Below are positions 1-7,314 of a DNA stretch of 30,284 nucleotides, piece after piece. The notes beneath the pieces were generated by a model. It was not told the DNA's origin. It made no database searches and was given only the letters and a program-made list of their open reading frames with translations. Numbering within the stretch: position 1 is the stretch's first letter; each line of letters begins with the position of its first letter. Origin of the DNA: a virus; IMG/VR virus record IMGVR_UViG_3300008448_000414, positions 1-30,284 of that record. One strand, written 5' to 3'. The translations under genes were made by a program, and so were the position numbers.

Positions 1-336
1 TTAGGATTTTTACAAGGAACTATACTAGTCTTTATTCTACAGCTTGTAGGGTTTTATTTTTATAACAGCAAAAATAGTCAAGTAAAAGCGCAAATAGAAG
101 AGCAATACAACATAGTTGTAAGTGAATTGCTAGAAAAAAGTTATGTAAATGTTATCTGCCCTTGTGGTAATGTTAATGAAAAGACATTATTCTTTGAATT
201 AGAAGATACAAATTTTACTTGTGAAAAATGCAGTAGTAGGTATAGGGTTGAAATGGTACTTAATCCTGTACTGCTTACCGAACCTGCAAATTTAGAAAAT
301 GCTTTTAATGTTATTAAGAAGAAGGAACTTCCATAA
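1..336 (+). CDS. Membrane-anchored zinc-ribbon protein, 5' end outside window
   Basis: The reading frame is open from the first base of the window, so the N-terminus is missing and 111 residues remain. The first 21 visible residues are a hydrophobic segment (ILVFILQLVGFYFY), most likely a transmembrane helix, followed by a charged, probably helical linker. A small metal-binding module follows, with Cys53-x-Cys55 and Cys74-x-x-Cys77 in window numbering, spaced like a zinc ribbon. A TTG at 127 is in frame but would remove the membrane segment, so I do not take it as the start. It lies 13 bases upstream of the next same-strand gene, so it probably shares an operon with the small protein and the glycosyltransferase. 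No function is assigned; a membrane-tethered zinc ribbon could bind a host or phage protein at the inner membrane (inference). Confidence 0.7.
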   Translation, partial: LGFLQGTILVFILQLVGFYFYNSKNSQVKAQIEEQYNIVVSELLEKSYVNVICPCGNVNEKTLFFELEDTNFTCEKCSSRYRVEMVLNPVLLTEPANLENAFNVIKKKELP

Positions 337-349
337 AATAGAGTATAAG

Positions 350-592
350 ATGAATAATATTAAATTCGAACTAAAGAACGGAAAAACACATGAAATGTCT
401 ATTGATGAACTTGCTCGATGGGCATGTCTCCTTGAAGGAGTAGAACAAGTTTCTAAAAAGTGTGAAGAAATGGGATTGAGTGGGGATGATGATTGCTGGA
501 TCAAGCCACTAGCATTTCAAAAATATATTGATGAGCGATTTCATTCTATGAAGCACGACTTGACGGTTGAAGCTACTCTTGGTAGACTGTAA
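350..592 (+). CDS. Hypothetical small acidic protein, 80 aa
   Basis: I do not recognise this protein. The ATG at 350 is chosen over the in-frame ATG at 299 because 299 lies inside the preceding gene and would add an unlikely arginine-rich leader; the compositionally normal protein begins MNNIKFELKNGK. It has two cysteines, a WACLLEGVEQ helix, an acidic GDDD turn and no membrane segment. Its TAA overlaps the ATG of the glycosyltransferase gene (TAATG at 590-594), a translational-coupling arrangement, so the two are probably made together. It could be a regulatory or accessory partner of the enzyme, but that rests only on gene order. Confidence 0.65.
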   Translation: MNNIKFELKNGKTHEMSIDELARWACLLEGVEQVSKKCEEMGLSGDDDCWIKPLAFQKYIDERFHSMKHDLTVEATLGRL

Positions 593-1395
593 TGAATTTT
601 GTTTCTGTAACAGATGTAAATCAGTATAAGTATGTATTTCCAAGCATACTATCTTTAGATTCTTTTAATAGACCATTTAAATATTTTATATGCACTAGCT
701 GCATATATACTTTTAATCTTTTAAAAGATGTTTACAAGCATTTAAAATTAAAAAACGGTGAGGTAATTATTTTAAATATACCTTCCTTTTTTGAATATTT
801 TAATATTAACTCACTTTCTGGTAATCATGAATGGATTAGTAATACTACTTTAGATAGACTAGTATTACCCTATGTAACAGATATTGAAAAAGTTGTATAT
901 TTAGATACTGACGCCTTTCCTGTTTCAGACTCTATATTTGATATTAATTTTAAAGTTTCAGATAAAGGTATAGGAGCAGTTCCAAATATTCCTAAAATAG
1001 TAGATCACGTAATAAATTTTAGTGATGCAGAATTTCTACTATCTTTTGCAAAAACTAACTTTACTACATTTAACGCAGGTATACTCTTTTTAGATTTAGA
1101 GTTATTAAGAAAAAATAAACTAGCTGAATTTGTTAAAGAACTTTATTCTATTGGAGATAATAGAATATACATTAATGATGAGCTTATATTAAATCTCTAC
1201 GATCCTAATTACGAGACATACCCATTAAGTTACAATGTAACTCCATTCATTAAACATAATTTTAGTGAAATTAACATTGTTCACTTTTCAGGAAAAAATT
1301 ATAAGCCCTGGGTATCGCCTATAGTATGTGAAAACGCTAAAGTTATTCCGTACTATCATTTATGGCAATATTACTATACGTCTTTTTTTAGCTAA
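592..1395 (+). CDS. Glycosyltransferase, family 8 type (GT-A fold)
   Basis: Predicted retaining sugar-nucleotide glycosyltransferase of the GT8 (LgtC/glycogenin-like) type. Visible family marks, in order, are a VVYLDTDAFPVSD segment with the metal-binding DxD at Asp105-x-Asp107, an FNAGILFLDL segment at about 160-169, an acidic NDELILN segment near 195, and the C-terminal HFSGKNYKPW at 231-240, matching the family's H-F-x-G-x-x-K-P-W motif that contacts metal and nucleotide. At 267 residues it has the size of the minimal catalytic domain. No signal peptide or membrane segment is evident, so it should act in the cytoplasm. It converges on the tail-adhesin cluster with an 8-base overlap at 1388-1395. 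Possible acceptors are host surface glycan precursors, a virion protein or modified DNA; the sequence does not say which. Confidence 0.85.
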   Translation: MNFVSVTDVNQYKYVFPSILSLDSFNRPFKYFICTSCIYTFNLLKDVYKHLKLKNGEVIILNIPSFFEYFNINSLSGNHEWISNTTLDRLVLPYVTDIEKVVYLDTDAFPVSDSIFDINFKVSDKGIGAVPNIPKIVDHVINFSDAEFLLSFAKTNFTTFNAGILFLDLELLRKNKLAEFVKELYSIGDNRIYINDELILNLYDPNYETYPLSYNVTPFIKHNFSEINIVHFSGKNYKPWVSPIVCENAKVIPYYHLWQYYYTSFFS

Positions 1396-2935
1396 TACAT
1401 CCAAAGCTAAAAGTATAGCTAGAATCATCTAGAGGTGAGTCAACATATATATAGGCATAAGGATCTCCTGTTAGTGACTTTGTAAATGTAGCTGTTCCTG
1501 AGCTAGGTCCAGAAACCGGAGAATATCCAATATCAGTAAGTTTGTAATTATAACCCGCACTTCCTCTAAACCCGGTGTTTATAACTTCTACATTATTATA
1601 AACAACAGTAAATCTAGAAGGAATTTCATTAGTTGAAAAGCTAAGAACAGGAGTACCTGTTAAAGCTCCAAAATTGACTCTATAACCAGACCTTCTAGGA
1701 AGTTGGAGATACGTTACAGATTTATTGCTTGTGGAATTACCGTAGGTAAAGATTCTGGTATTTACTTTACCTGTCACGGTAACACCACAATCAATTTCTG
1801 AGGATACAACACCAGAAGTATCTTCAGAAATTTGTGTTTGAGTACTACAAATACCGAACACTGAAATAGGAGTGGAAATACTTGTTATTCCAGTAGGTAT
1901 AGCGGTATTTGTCTCACACCATGTATATTTGTAAACTAAAGATAGCAAGTTCTTTTTAAAGCAGTTATCTGTAGAACTATAAATTGTAGGCATTTGTAAT
2001 GCTCCGGCGAGTACTGATATATTATTTAAATCATACAATGAAATAGGATATTTAAATCTAGTAGCAAGAAACCTACTTTTGTTATTATGGATACTACCGT
2101 CCTTTACTAAGAGAGCAGTATTAATATTAAATTCAGCACCGTAGTTATCAGGAGCCTGTAATCCGGAATATTCGTCAATTACCGTCATCCATCTCTGAGA
2201 GTTATTTAAAAAGGCAGATAAAGTAGTAGGTTCAAAGGAAGAATACAGTTCACTATTAAACGCAAAATTTATATTTTCAGGCCAGTTAGATCCATATTCC
2301 GGTAACTCATCCGTATTTCTTAATAGGTATAGTATATTGTTATTATAATAAACTCCATCGTAGGGAGCATTATATGTTACAGAAGTAGAAGGTATAAAGA
2401 AAGTCAGCCCTTTAGTTGTCTTAAAAGGAATTGAAACCTCATACTTTGAGTACCAACTTGTAGATAGCTTATACTCGAAGTTAATGCTCTGATCATAACT
2501 TAAAGGTATTGGAGTACTAAGAACGTTTCTCGCAAAAGGAACTCCATCAGTAGTTTTTATTGCAAACTCTCTTATAGTTTCACTTTGCACAGAGCTAGGA
2601 TCTGTTGCAAATATAGATATATACGCTTTAGAAGTTAGCGTATCAGAAAATGTTTGTAGACTATCTCTAGATACATTAATTAATTCGGGATTACTGCATG
2701 CAGATAGGACGCCATTGAGACCGTATCCTAAAACACCAGATAAACTAGAGCTCACACCAAAATCAACATATGAAAGTGCTGAAGAAAAAGGAACAGAAGA
2801 TAAAGCTACCAATCCTGACGAGAGAATAGTATTTTTACACCAACCAGTGTCGTGTACCACGCCAGTTTTGCTTAGTACTCTTAACCTATACTCACCGTAT
2901 AAGTTATAGTTATAATTAATAGTATTATTATACAT
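1388..2935 (-). CDS. Tail fibre/adhesin-like virion protein
   Basis: A 515-residue beta-rich, Ser/Thr/Asn/Tyr-rich protein with no membrane segment or catalytic motif. The N-terminus (LYGEYRLRVLSKTGVVHDTG followed by a KNTILSSGL turn) resembles the start of many phage tail proteins that open with an 'xxGWFxNLI'-type strand. The last 75 or so residues (VEVINTGFRGSAGY, a Gly/Ser/Pro turn, then YAYIYVDSPLDDSSYTFSFGC) resemble a C-terminal module I associate with phage tail adhesins that ends in an aromatic-rich strand and a Cys. The start overlaps the stop of the lectin-like gene by 8 bases, so the two are cotranscribed from the late box at 4145. Likely receptor-binding or fibre-tip component; exact role unknown. 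Confidence 0.6.
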   Translation of the reverse strand: MYNNTINYNYNLYGEYRLRVLSKTGVVHDTGWCKNTILSSGLVALSSVPFSSALSYVDFGVSSSLSGVLGYGLNGVLSACSNPELINVSRDSLQTFSDTLTSKAYISIFATDPSSVQSETIREFAIKTTDGVPFARNVLSTPIPLSYDQSINFEYKLSTSWYSKYEVSIPFKTTKGLTFFIPSTSVTYNAPYDGVYYNNNILYLLRNTDELPEYGSNWPENINFAFNSELYSSFEPTTLSAFLNNSQRWMTVIDEYSGLQAPDNYGAEFNINTALLVKDGSIHNNKSRFLATRFKYPISLYDLNNISVLAGALQMPTIYSSTDNCFKKNLLSLVYKYTWCETNTAIPTGITSISTPISVFGICSTQTQISEDTSGVVSSEIDCGVTVTGKVNTRIFTYGNSTSNKSVTYLQLPRRSGYRVNFGALTGTPVLSFSTNEIPSRFTVVYNNVEVINTGFRGSAGYNYKLTDIGYSPVSGPSSGTATFTKSLTGDPYAYIYVDSPLDDSSYTFSFGCIS

Positions 2936-4139
2936 ATATTACGCTTAGATTTGTTATGCCCGTATAACTTCCTGTGGGTTCAAACGTATTACCGGTATAG
3001 ATATTTACGCTACTATCAAATAACCTCCAGGCATCATTTATAGCTGTTAATTTTAATGTTACAGTATGATTAGAATTTGCATAACCAAAAGCTGTAGTTC
3101 TTGATAAAATAGTATTTAGCTGGATCACGCTTAGTGCAGGTCCATAGTTTAGTAGGTCATACGCTGTTGCTATATTAGAACAGGTCGTTAACTCGCAAGT
3201 ATTAATTGCTGCAAGAGATCCTTCTGACATGTAGCTTAATACTCTAGTATTATAAGTAACAGTTGATTCAGCTGGTGCTGGGTAATTTACCTCAGGTACA
3301 TCTGCACCACACGGCTCAATTAAACATACAGGTCCAGGGTCAATACAAGATAAGCATAAAGATTCTACAGGAGCAGCTGTCACCGGGGGTATATTGCACC
3401 CCGTGCAGTTAGCTGAGCTAAGAGGTATATAAGGAGATCCCTCTACATGAAAATTCTTTAAATAAAATACCCCTACTTTATTGGGATCAGAAGAACTAAT
3501 AGGAGATGCAAAGGATAAACCTACTTTATACAGCGTGTCTACATTTACCGACAGTGAAACATTTTGCGTAACTAAATTTATAAAAGCATCTGATGGGTTA
3601 TTCCTATAGTCAATATATAGCGTTCTGCCCAAATTACCTAATCTAGCTCTTACTGTTTTATAGTTTAAAGTATTTTCAACAATACTAAAATTAGAATCAA
3701 TGCTAGTTATAGGTGTGTAAAAGGAAAGAGTATTATATGCGTAAGATGTAGCCCCACCTCTTATCGCAATAGAATTTTTCTGTACTTCATGATCCTTTAC
3801 TCCGTCTCTAGAAACGTAAGTTCCTATAGCTGCAGATACACCAAATAATCCCGTAGTATCGAACCCTACCCCTATTACTGCTCCAGAAACCCCGCTTTGT
3901 ATTCCATAGGTCGGAATAATGTCTCTTGATGAAAGGCCGGAATAACCTAAATCAATACCACCATTACCACCAGTTAAGCTATTTGCATTAGTTAAGAACA
4001 CCGTGAACCCCGCTTCTGTATCCGGATTACCGCTAATAGCATAATCAAAAGACCATACAATATCGTATAATGGTGAATAATTAAAATCAGACGCCAGGTT
4101 AAAAGTTTTGGAATTAGCAGGTAATACAGGATACTGCAT
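2928..4139 (-). CDS. L-type-lectin-like virion protein with Cys-rich linker
   Basis: Residues about 20-240 follow the strand order of legume/L-type lectins (concanavalin-A-like sandwich): EAGFTVFLTNANSL, a glycine-rich GGNGGIDLGYSG turn, AVIGVGFDTTGLFG (the family's 'VAVEFDT' strand), VRARLGNLGRTLYIDYR, and LYKVGLSFASP (the 'VGFSA-TG' strand). A short Pro/Cys-rich linker follows, with CTGC at 245-248, CLSC at 262-265 and C272/C277, then a roughly 120-residue unknown beta domain. Canonical legume-lectin metal ligands were not verified residue by residue. An exact TATAAATA late box lies 5 bases before the ATG, and the next gene overlaps by 8 bases. I infer a glycan-binding tail tip protein; the fold call is by pattern, not by search. 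Confidence 0.65.
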   Translation of the reverse strand: MQYPVLPANSKTFNLASDFNYSPLYDIVWSFDYAISGNPDTEAGFTVFLTNANSLTGGNGGIDLGYSGLSSRDIIPTYGIQSGVSGAVIGVGFDTTGLFGVSAAIGTYVSRDGVKDHEVQKNSIAIRGGATSYAYNTLSFYTPITSIDSNFSIVENTLNYKTVRARLGNLGRTLYIDYRNNPSDAFINLVTQNVSLSVNVDTLYKVGLSFASPISSSDPNKVGVFYLKNFHVEGSPYIPLSSANCTGCNIPPVTAAPVESLCLSCIDPGPVCLIEPCGADVPEVNYPAPAESTVTYNTRVLSYMSEGSLAAINTCELTTCSNIATAYDLLNYGPALSVIQLNTILSRTTAFGYANSNHTVTLKLTAINDAWRLFDSSVNIYTGNTFEPTGSYTGITNLSVIYV

Positions 4140-4144
4140 ATCTA

Positions 4145-4152
4145 TATTTATA
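4145..4152 (-). promoter_or_regulatory. Late promoter box TATAAATA
   Basis: Exact match to the T4-type late promoter box, 5 bases before the ATG of the lectin-like gene and inside the 16-base gap after the previous stop codon. With T4 geometry, transcription would start at or beside the ATG. Confidence 0.65.
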
Positions 4153-4155
4153 CAT

Positions 4156-4365
4156 TTAAACTTTTACAAACACTAAAGTCATCTGTTCGCCATCTTTAAA
4201 CTTAGTTAAATGAACTAACTTATATCCAAGTTTTTTATACTCTCTGTATATTGTACTAAAAAAGTCTTTTTTGATATTAATAATGATACTATCTCTTACA
4301 TCGTCTACTAGTACGAAGTCTGTAAACTCTTCACCGAGTGCATAAGCTCTACAAGTACCACCCAC
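4156..4365 (-). CDS. Hypothetical small protein, 69 aa, GTG start
   Basis: I do not recognise this protein. The GTG at 4363-4365 is the only usable start before an in-frame stop (the TAA at 4375-4377) unless translation begins further inside the gene. The protein mixes strands and helices (FVLVDDVRDSIIINIKK, then TIYREYKKLGYKLVHLTKF, then a final MTLVFVKV strand), giving a plausible small alpha/beta fold with no membrane segment and a single cysteine. It sits between the 52-residue gene (9-base gap) and the lectin-like gene within the fibre module, so it may be a chaperone or accessory for fibre assembly, as small genes between fibre genes sometimes are (inference). A CTTAAATA sequence, a variant of the late box, lies 6 bases before the GTG. 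Confidence 0.55.
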   Translation of the reverse strand: MGGTCRAYALGEEFTDFVLVDDVRDSIIINIKKDFFSTIYREYKKLGYKLVHLTKFKDGEQMTLVFVKV

Positions 4366-4371
4366 ATATAA

Positions 4372-4379
4372 TATTTAAG
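4372..4379 (-). promoter_or_regulatory. Possible variant late box CTTAAATA
   Basis: Six bases before the GTG of the 69-residue gene and overlapping the stop codon of the preceding gene. It differs from NATAAATA at one position, but two other genes here have the same NTTAAATA form at the same spacing. Confidence 0.3.
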
Positions 4380-4533
4380 TTAAATAGTCAGTAATCTGCT
4401 TTACTTTAGCATACAACTCTTTAAGATCATCGAAAGAGACATCACTATTAATACTAATATTATGGGCTTTGAGAATCTTCTCTAACAGAATAAAATCTTC
4501 TTCTGTTAGCCCTTCAACAATAAGTTCTTCCAT
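4375..4533 (-). CDS. Hypothetical very small acidic protein, 52 aa
   Basis: An ATG at 4531-4533 opens 52 codons ending in TAA at 4375-4377. The protein starts MEELIVEGLTEEDF and continues through two amphipathic helices (FILLEKILKAHN; FDDLKELYAKVKQIT). It is strongly acidic and helical, with no cysteine. It begins one base after the stop of the collar-domain fibre gene (TAATATG), the same compact coupling seen at other real gene junctions here, and it fills exactly the gap that would otherwise be noncoding. A small helical acidic protein directly after a fibre gene fits a fibre assembly or attachment factor, but no family is recognised. Confidence 0.6.
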   Translation of the reverse strand: MEELIVEGLTEEDFILLEKILKAHNISINSDVSFDDLKELYAKVKQITDYLT

Positions 4534-4534
4534 A

Positions 4535-6199
4535 TTAGTATGTATAGCCGACTACTCGTAGTGCAAGATTATCTCCACTCGATGTATTAACTCTAAAGGC
4601 GCAAACTAAATTACCGCCATTATTTGTAGATAGTGGTAATATAGTCTGTGTAGAATTAGCTATATAATCTCCCTTTCCAGCAGCGGCTGAAGCGTTTATC
4701 CAAAACTCTGTTGAACCAATATACTGTGTTCCTATTGTTGTGAGTAATGATATATTCGGAGCACCAGCGATTATTCGTACTATGCTACCACCATCCGGAC
4801 CCGACTTACTAATCCAACTATCAACAATTAGATTTTTAGCACTAGGAGGTACACTATATGTAGATACAGTACCTGCGTAATCGGTAAGATAGGGGTAAGC
4901 ACTTATAGTGAAGGTCTGACCTGTAAAGTTATTTGTTGAAGGTATAATACTAAAAGGTGTTTGAAAAAATACCATACCTGAAGAGTTTACATTGTAAGCA
5001 TTTTGCGAGCCTGGCGCTACTGCTGATAGTGTTCCGGTTTTTTCATTAGTGACAGATGTTACTCTACCATACTGATCCGCTGTAAATGTACCTCTTACTA
5101 AAGTACTACCGGCAAATACTGATTGTAATCCGAGTTGTACGTTACCTGATAAAGGGCTAAGAACGCTAGCACCTGTACCATTTACTGTTGCACATACTGG
5201 TGATGTTATTGTAAATTGCGAGCTTACTATATTATCTGGCTTTGCTTTTATTATATACAGAGCGCCTGCAGCGCTTAAAACAGAATTACTGCCAGAAGCT
5301 ACGTTAAATGTAGTAGTAGTAGCTGGAGCACCATTTACACCGTAAAGTGTTTTGTTAATTAAATTAGGCACCCTAAACTCATTTGTACTACCTGTACCAA
5401 AAGAAGTTCCTATTACGCTATATAAGTCTGGATATACAGTACTGAGAGCTGGTTGACCGTTACATAATAACCACCCGGTTGGTTCATTACCACCTGCAGA
5501 TACAAAGGGCATTATAGATCCTACTGGTACCTGGCCAGCTGTACCTGATACAAACAATGTAGAGCCAGCTGAATAAACATCCCATCGTAAATTACCTGCG
5601 GAATCTGTAGTCAAAAAGGTGTTATTAGCACCACCAGACGCTGGCCATCTGTAATCTACGTTATTTATTGTTAAATTCTGAGTAAGGTTAAGTTTATTAG
5701 TTGTTAGAGGTTGTATCTTATCTACGGAGATGCTACTACTTAACGCAATTTTACCTGACTCTAATGCAATATCTCTTCCAAGCAAGTTTAAAGAAACATT
5801 TCCAGCAGAAAGCTGATTTACTACTAATCCGTTAGAGAAAGTAGCACTTAATGTTCCGTTACCCGGGGAATAAACACCACCTATAGGCGACCATCTTGTT
5901 GTATCAGTAGGGTCACCTCCTAAGAAAGTGTATAGTACATTGTTATCACTATCAAACGCAATATCACCGGTAATAGCATTGGTAAAGGTAGTTACAAGCG
6001 GATTAGAACCTAAAAATTTACTACCACCTACCAGATTACCTCCTAGAGTTTGGCCATCACCAACATACAGTCTTTTTGTATCAGTAGTATAGCCAAGCTC
6101 GCCTTCTGATAGAATAATATTTTGTCTATCGACATTAGCTCCTCTTCTTACCAATAGTTTAAGAAGAGTATTTTCAAAAATTTCAATTTTCTTTGACAT
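4535..6199 (-). CDS. Tail fibre protein: Mtd-N-type domain plus tail-collar domain
   Basis: A 554-residue fibre protein. Residues about 12-58 (LLVRRGANVDRQ, ILSEGELGYTTDTKRLYVGD) match the short domain found at the start of many phage fibres, related to the major tropism determinant N-terminal domain, which typically anchors the fibre to the virion. Residues about 225-281 form a phage tail-collar domain: VPVGSIMPF, EPTGWLLCNGQ, then PDLYSVIGTSFG and FRVPNL. Between and after these are Gly/Ser/Thr-rich beta repeats typical of trimeric fibres; the C-terminus ends in a DNLALRVVGYTY strand. It follows the 369-residue paralogue after a 2-base gap, so both are translated together. The role is probably a short-tail-fibre or side-fibre component. 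Confidence 0.8.
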   Translation of the reverse strand: MSKKIEIFENTLLKLLVRRGANVDRQNIILSEGELGYTTDTKRLYVGDGQTLGGNLVGGSKFLGSNPLVTTFTNAITGDIAFDSDNNVLYTFLGGDPTDTTRWSPIGGVYSPGNGTLSATFSNGLVVNQLSAGNVSLNLLGRDIALESGKIALSSSISVDKIQPLTTNKLNLTQNLTINNVDYRWPASGGANNTFLTTDSAGNLRWDVYSAGSTLFVSGTAGQVPVGSIMPFVSAGGNEPTGWLLCNGQPALSTVYPDLYSVIGTSFGTGSTNEFRVPNLINKTLYGVNGAPATTTTFNVASGSNSVLSAAGALYIIKAKPDNIVSSQFTITSPVCATVNGTGASVLSPLSGNVQLGLQSVFAGSTLVRGTFTADQYGRVTSVTNEKTGTLSAVAPGSQNAYNVNSSGMVFFQTPFSIIPSTNNFTGQTFTISAYPYLTDYAGTVSTYSVPPSAKNLIVDSWISKSGPDGGSIVRIIAGAPNISLLTTIGTQYIGSTEFWINASAAAGKGDYIANSTQTILPLSTNNGGNLVCAFRVNTSSGDNLALRVVGYTY

Positions 6200-6201
6200 A
6201 A

Positions 6202-7311
6202 TTAGTAGGTAAAGATTGGGATTGCGAATCTATCAACGGTAGTTCCTAGATCTGATCCGGTATTAACAAATGCTAAGAAACCAGCAGAGGAAAGCTGTAT
6301 ATTCTGTGTAGTAGTACCGTTACCAGAAGCCGCATCTATAATAGTATGGCTAGTTTTTATAGCATCACTTGAAATTTGATCTGGAGCTCCAAAGAATATA
6401 TTATTTAAATTAGAAATTGTAGACGTTTTACCTGAGAATGTGTCAGATACAGTGTAGGTAGTCCCGTATATTTGTCCCTTACTATTATAAATTACATTTT
6501 GAAAGTTTGTTATACCTCCACCAACTACATCTGTAACACTTATAACACCCGCAGTGTTAGTAATAGAAGTATTATCTACACTTTGAAGTACTGTTTGTAC
6601 ATTGGCTCCTACAGTAAGACCTGCTCCGAATATACCACTACTTAGAGAAGCAAAATTTACTATACCAGCAGGCATAGCAGTTAATGTTAGTATCCCGGAA
6701 TTGTATCCAAAATAAGTAGGGTCAGCATTTACTGTAATTTTTACACCATCTCCACCAACTATACCGTTTCCAAAAGATGCAGTTTTAATTTTATTTTGAT
6801 CAATAGCACTTAATGTAATATAATTCGAACTTAAGACAATATATCGACTATCAACATTAGCAGATAGTCCATTAGCAACTGTAGCAATTATACCACCCTG
6901 TGAATAACCTGCAGAAGAGTTAAATTTTGTACCCGTTATACCATTATTTTTTATTTGCAAGTATCTATTAGGAGTACCTGTATACTCTAAAGTCGAATTA
7001 TCCGGAGTTAATTCAATTAGACCCCAAGAGCTTAAAGAAGTATAATCACTTGCTGTAAGCTGATACAATAATGTACCTGCATATACTGCATCTCCTAAAA
7101 ATGCAGGTATAGCAGTTAACTGGTTTTGATTGGTGATAGGAGTATAGAGTTTGGTACCTATGGTATTACCACCAGTGGTAACGCCATCTCCCACAAATAC
7201 TCTATTAGTATCAGTGGTATAGCCAAGTTCTCCTTGCTCTAAAAGAACTAACTTTCTTTGAGCATCTGTACCCCTTCTAATTTTAAGTTTTATAATGCTA
7301 ATATCAGGCAT
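6202..7311 (-). CDS. Tail fibre protein with Mtd-N-type anchor domain
   Basis: A 369-residue paralogue of the downstream fibre gene at its N-terminus: KIRRGTDAQRKLVLLEQGEL, then GYTTDTNRVFVGDGVTTGGN. The rest differs, being a low-complexity beta-rich shaft (repeated SxG/NTxG turns, VGGGITNFQNV, GTTYTVSDTFSG) without a collar motif. The last residues (VDRFAIPIFTY) end in an aromatic strand like its neighbour's GYTY. The shared N-domain suggests both fibres attach at equivalent sites on the same baseplate partner. It starts after a 3-base gap from the upstream gene and ends 2 bases before the next, so translation is probably coupled. Receptor-binding role is inferred. Confidence 0.75.
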   Translation of the reverse strand: MPDISIIKLKIRRGTDAQRKLVLLEQGELGYTTDTNRVFVGDGVTTGGNTIGTKLYTPITNQNQLTAIPAFLGDAVYAGTLLYQLTASDYTSLSSWGLIELTPDNSTLEYTGTPNRYLQIKNNGITGTKFNSSAGYSQGGIIATVANGLSANVDSRYIVLSSNYITLSAIDQNKIKTASFGNGIVGGDGVKITVNADPTYFGYNSGILTLTAMPAGIVNFASLSSGIFGAGLTVGANVQTVLQSVDNTSITNTAGVISVTDVVGGGITNFQNVIYNSKGQIYGTTYTVSDTFSGKTSTISNLNNIFFGAPDQISSDAIKTSHTIIDAASGNGTTTQNIQLSSAGFLAFVNTGSDLGTTVDRFAIPIFTY

Positions 7312-7314
7312 AAA

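Noticed and set aside
299-349. Longer start for the 80-residue gene at 299
   Set aside because: It overlaps the zinc-ribbon gene, adds an Arg-rich leader of unlikely composition, and a good start lies at 350.
1385-1413. Inverted repeat TTTTAGC / GCTAAAA at the convergent gene ends, as a terminator
   Set aside because: The stem is AT-rich with a 13-base loop and is not followed by a T-run on either strand.
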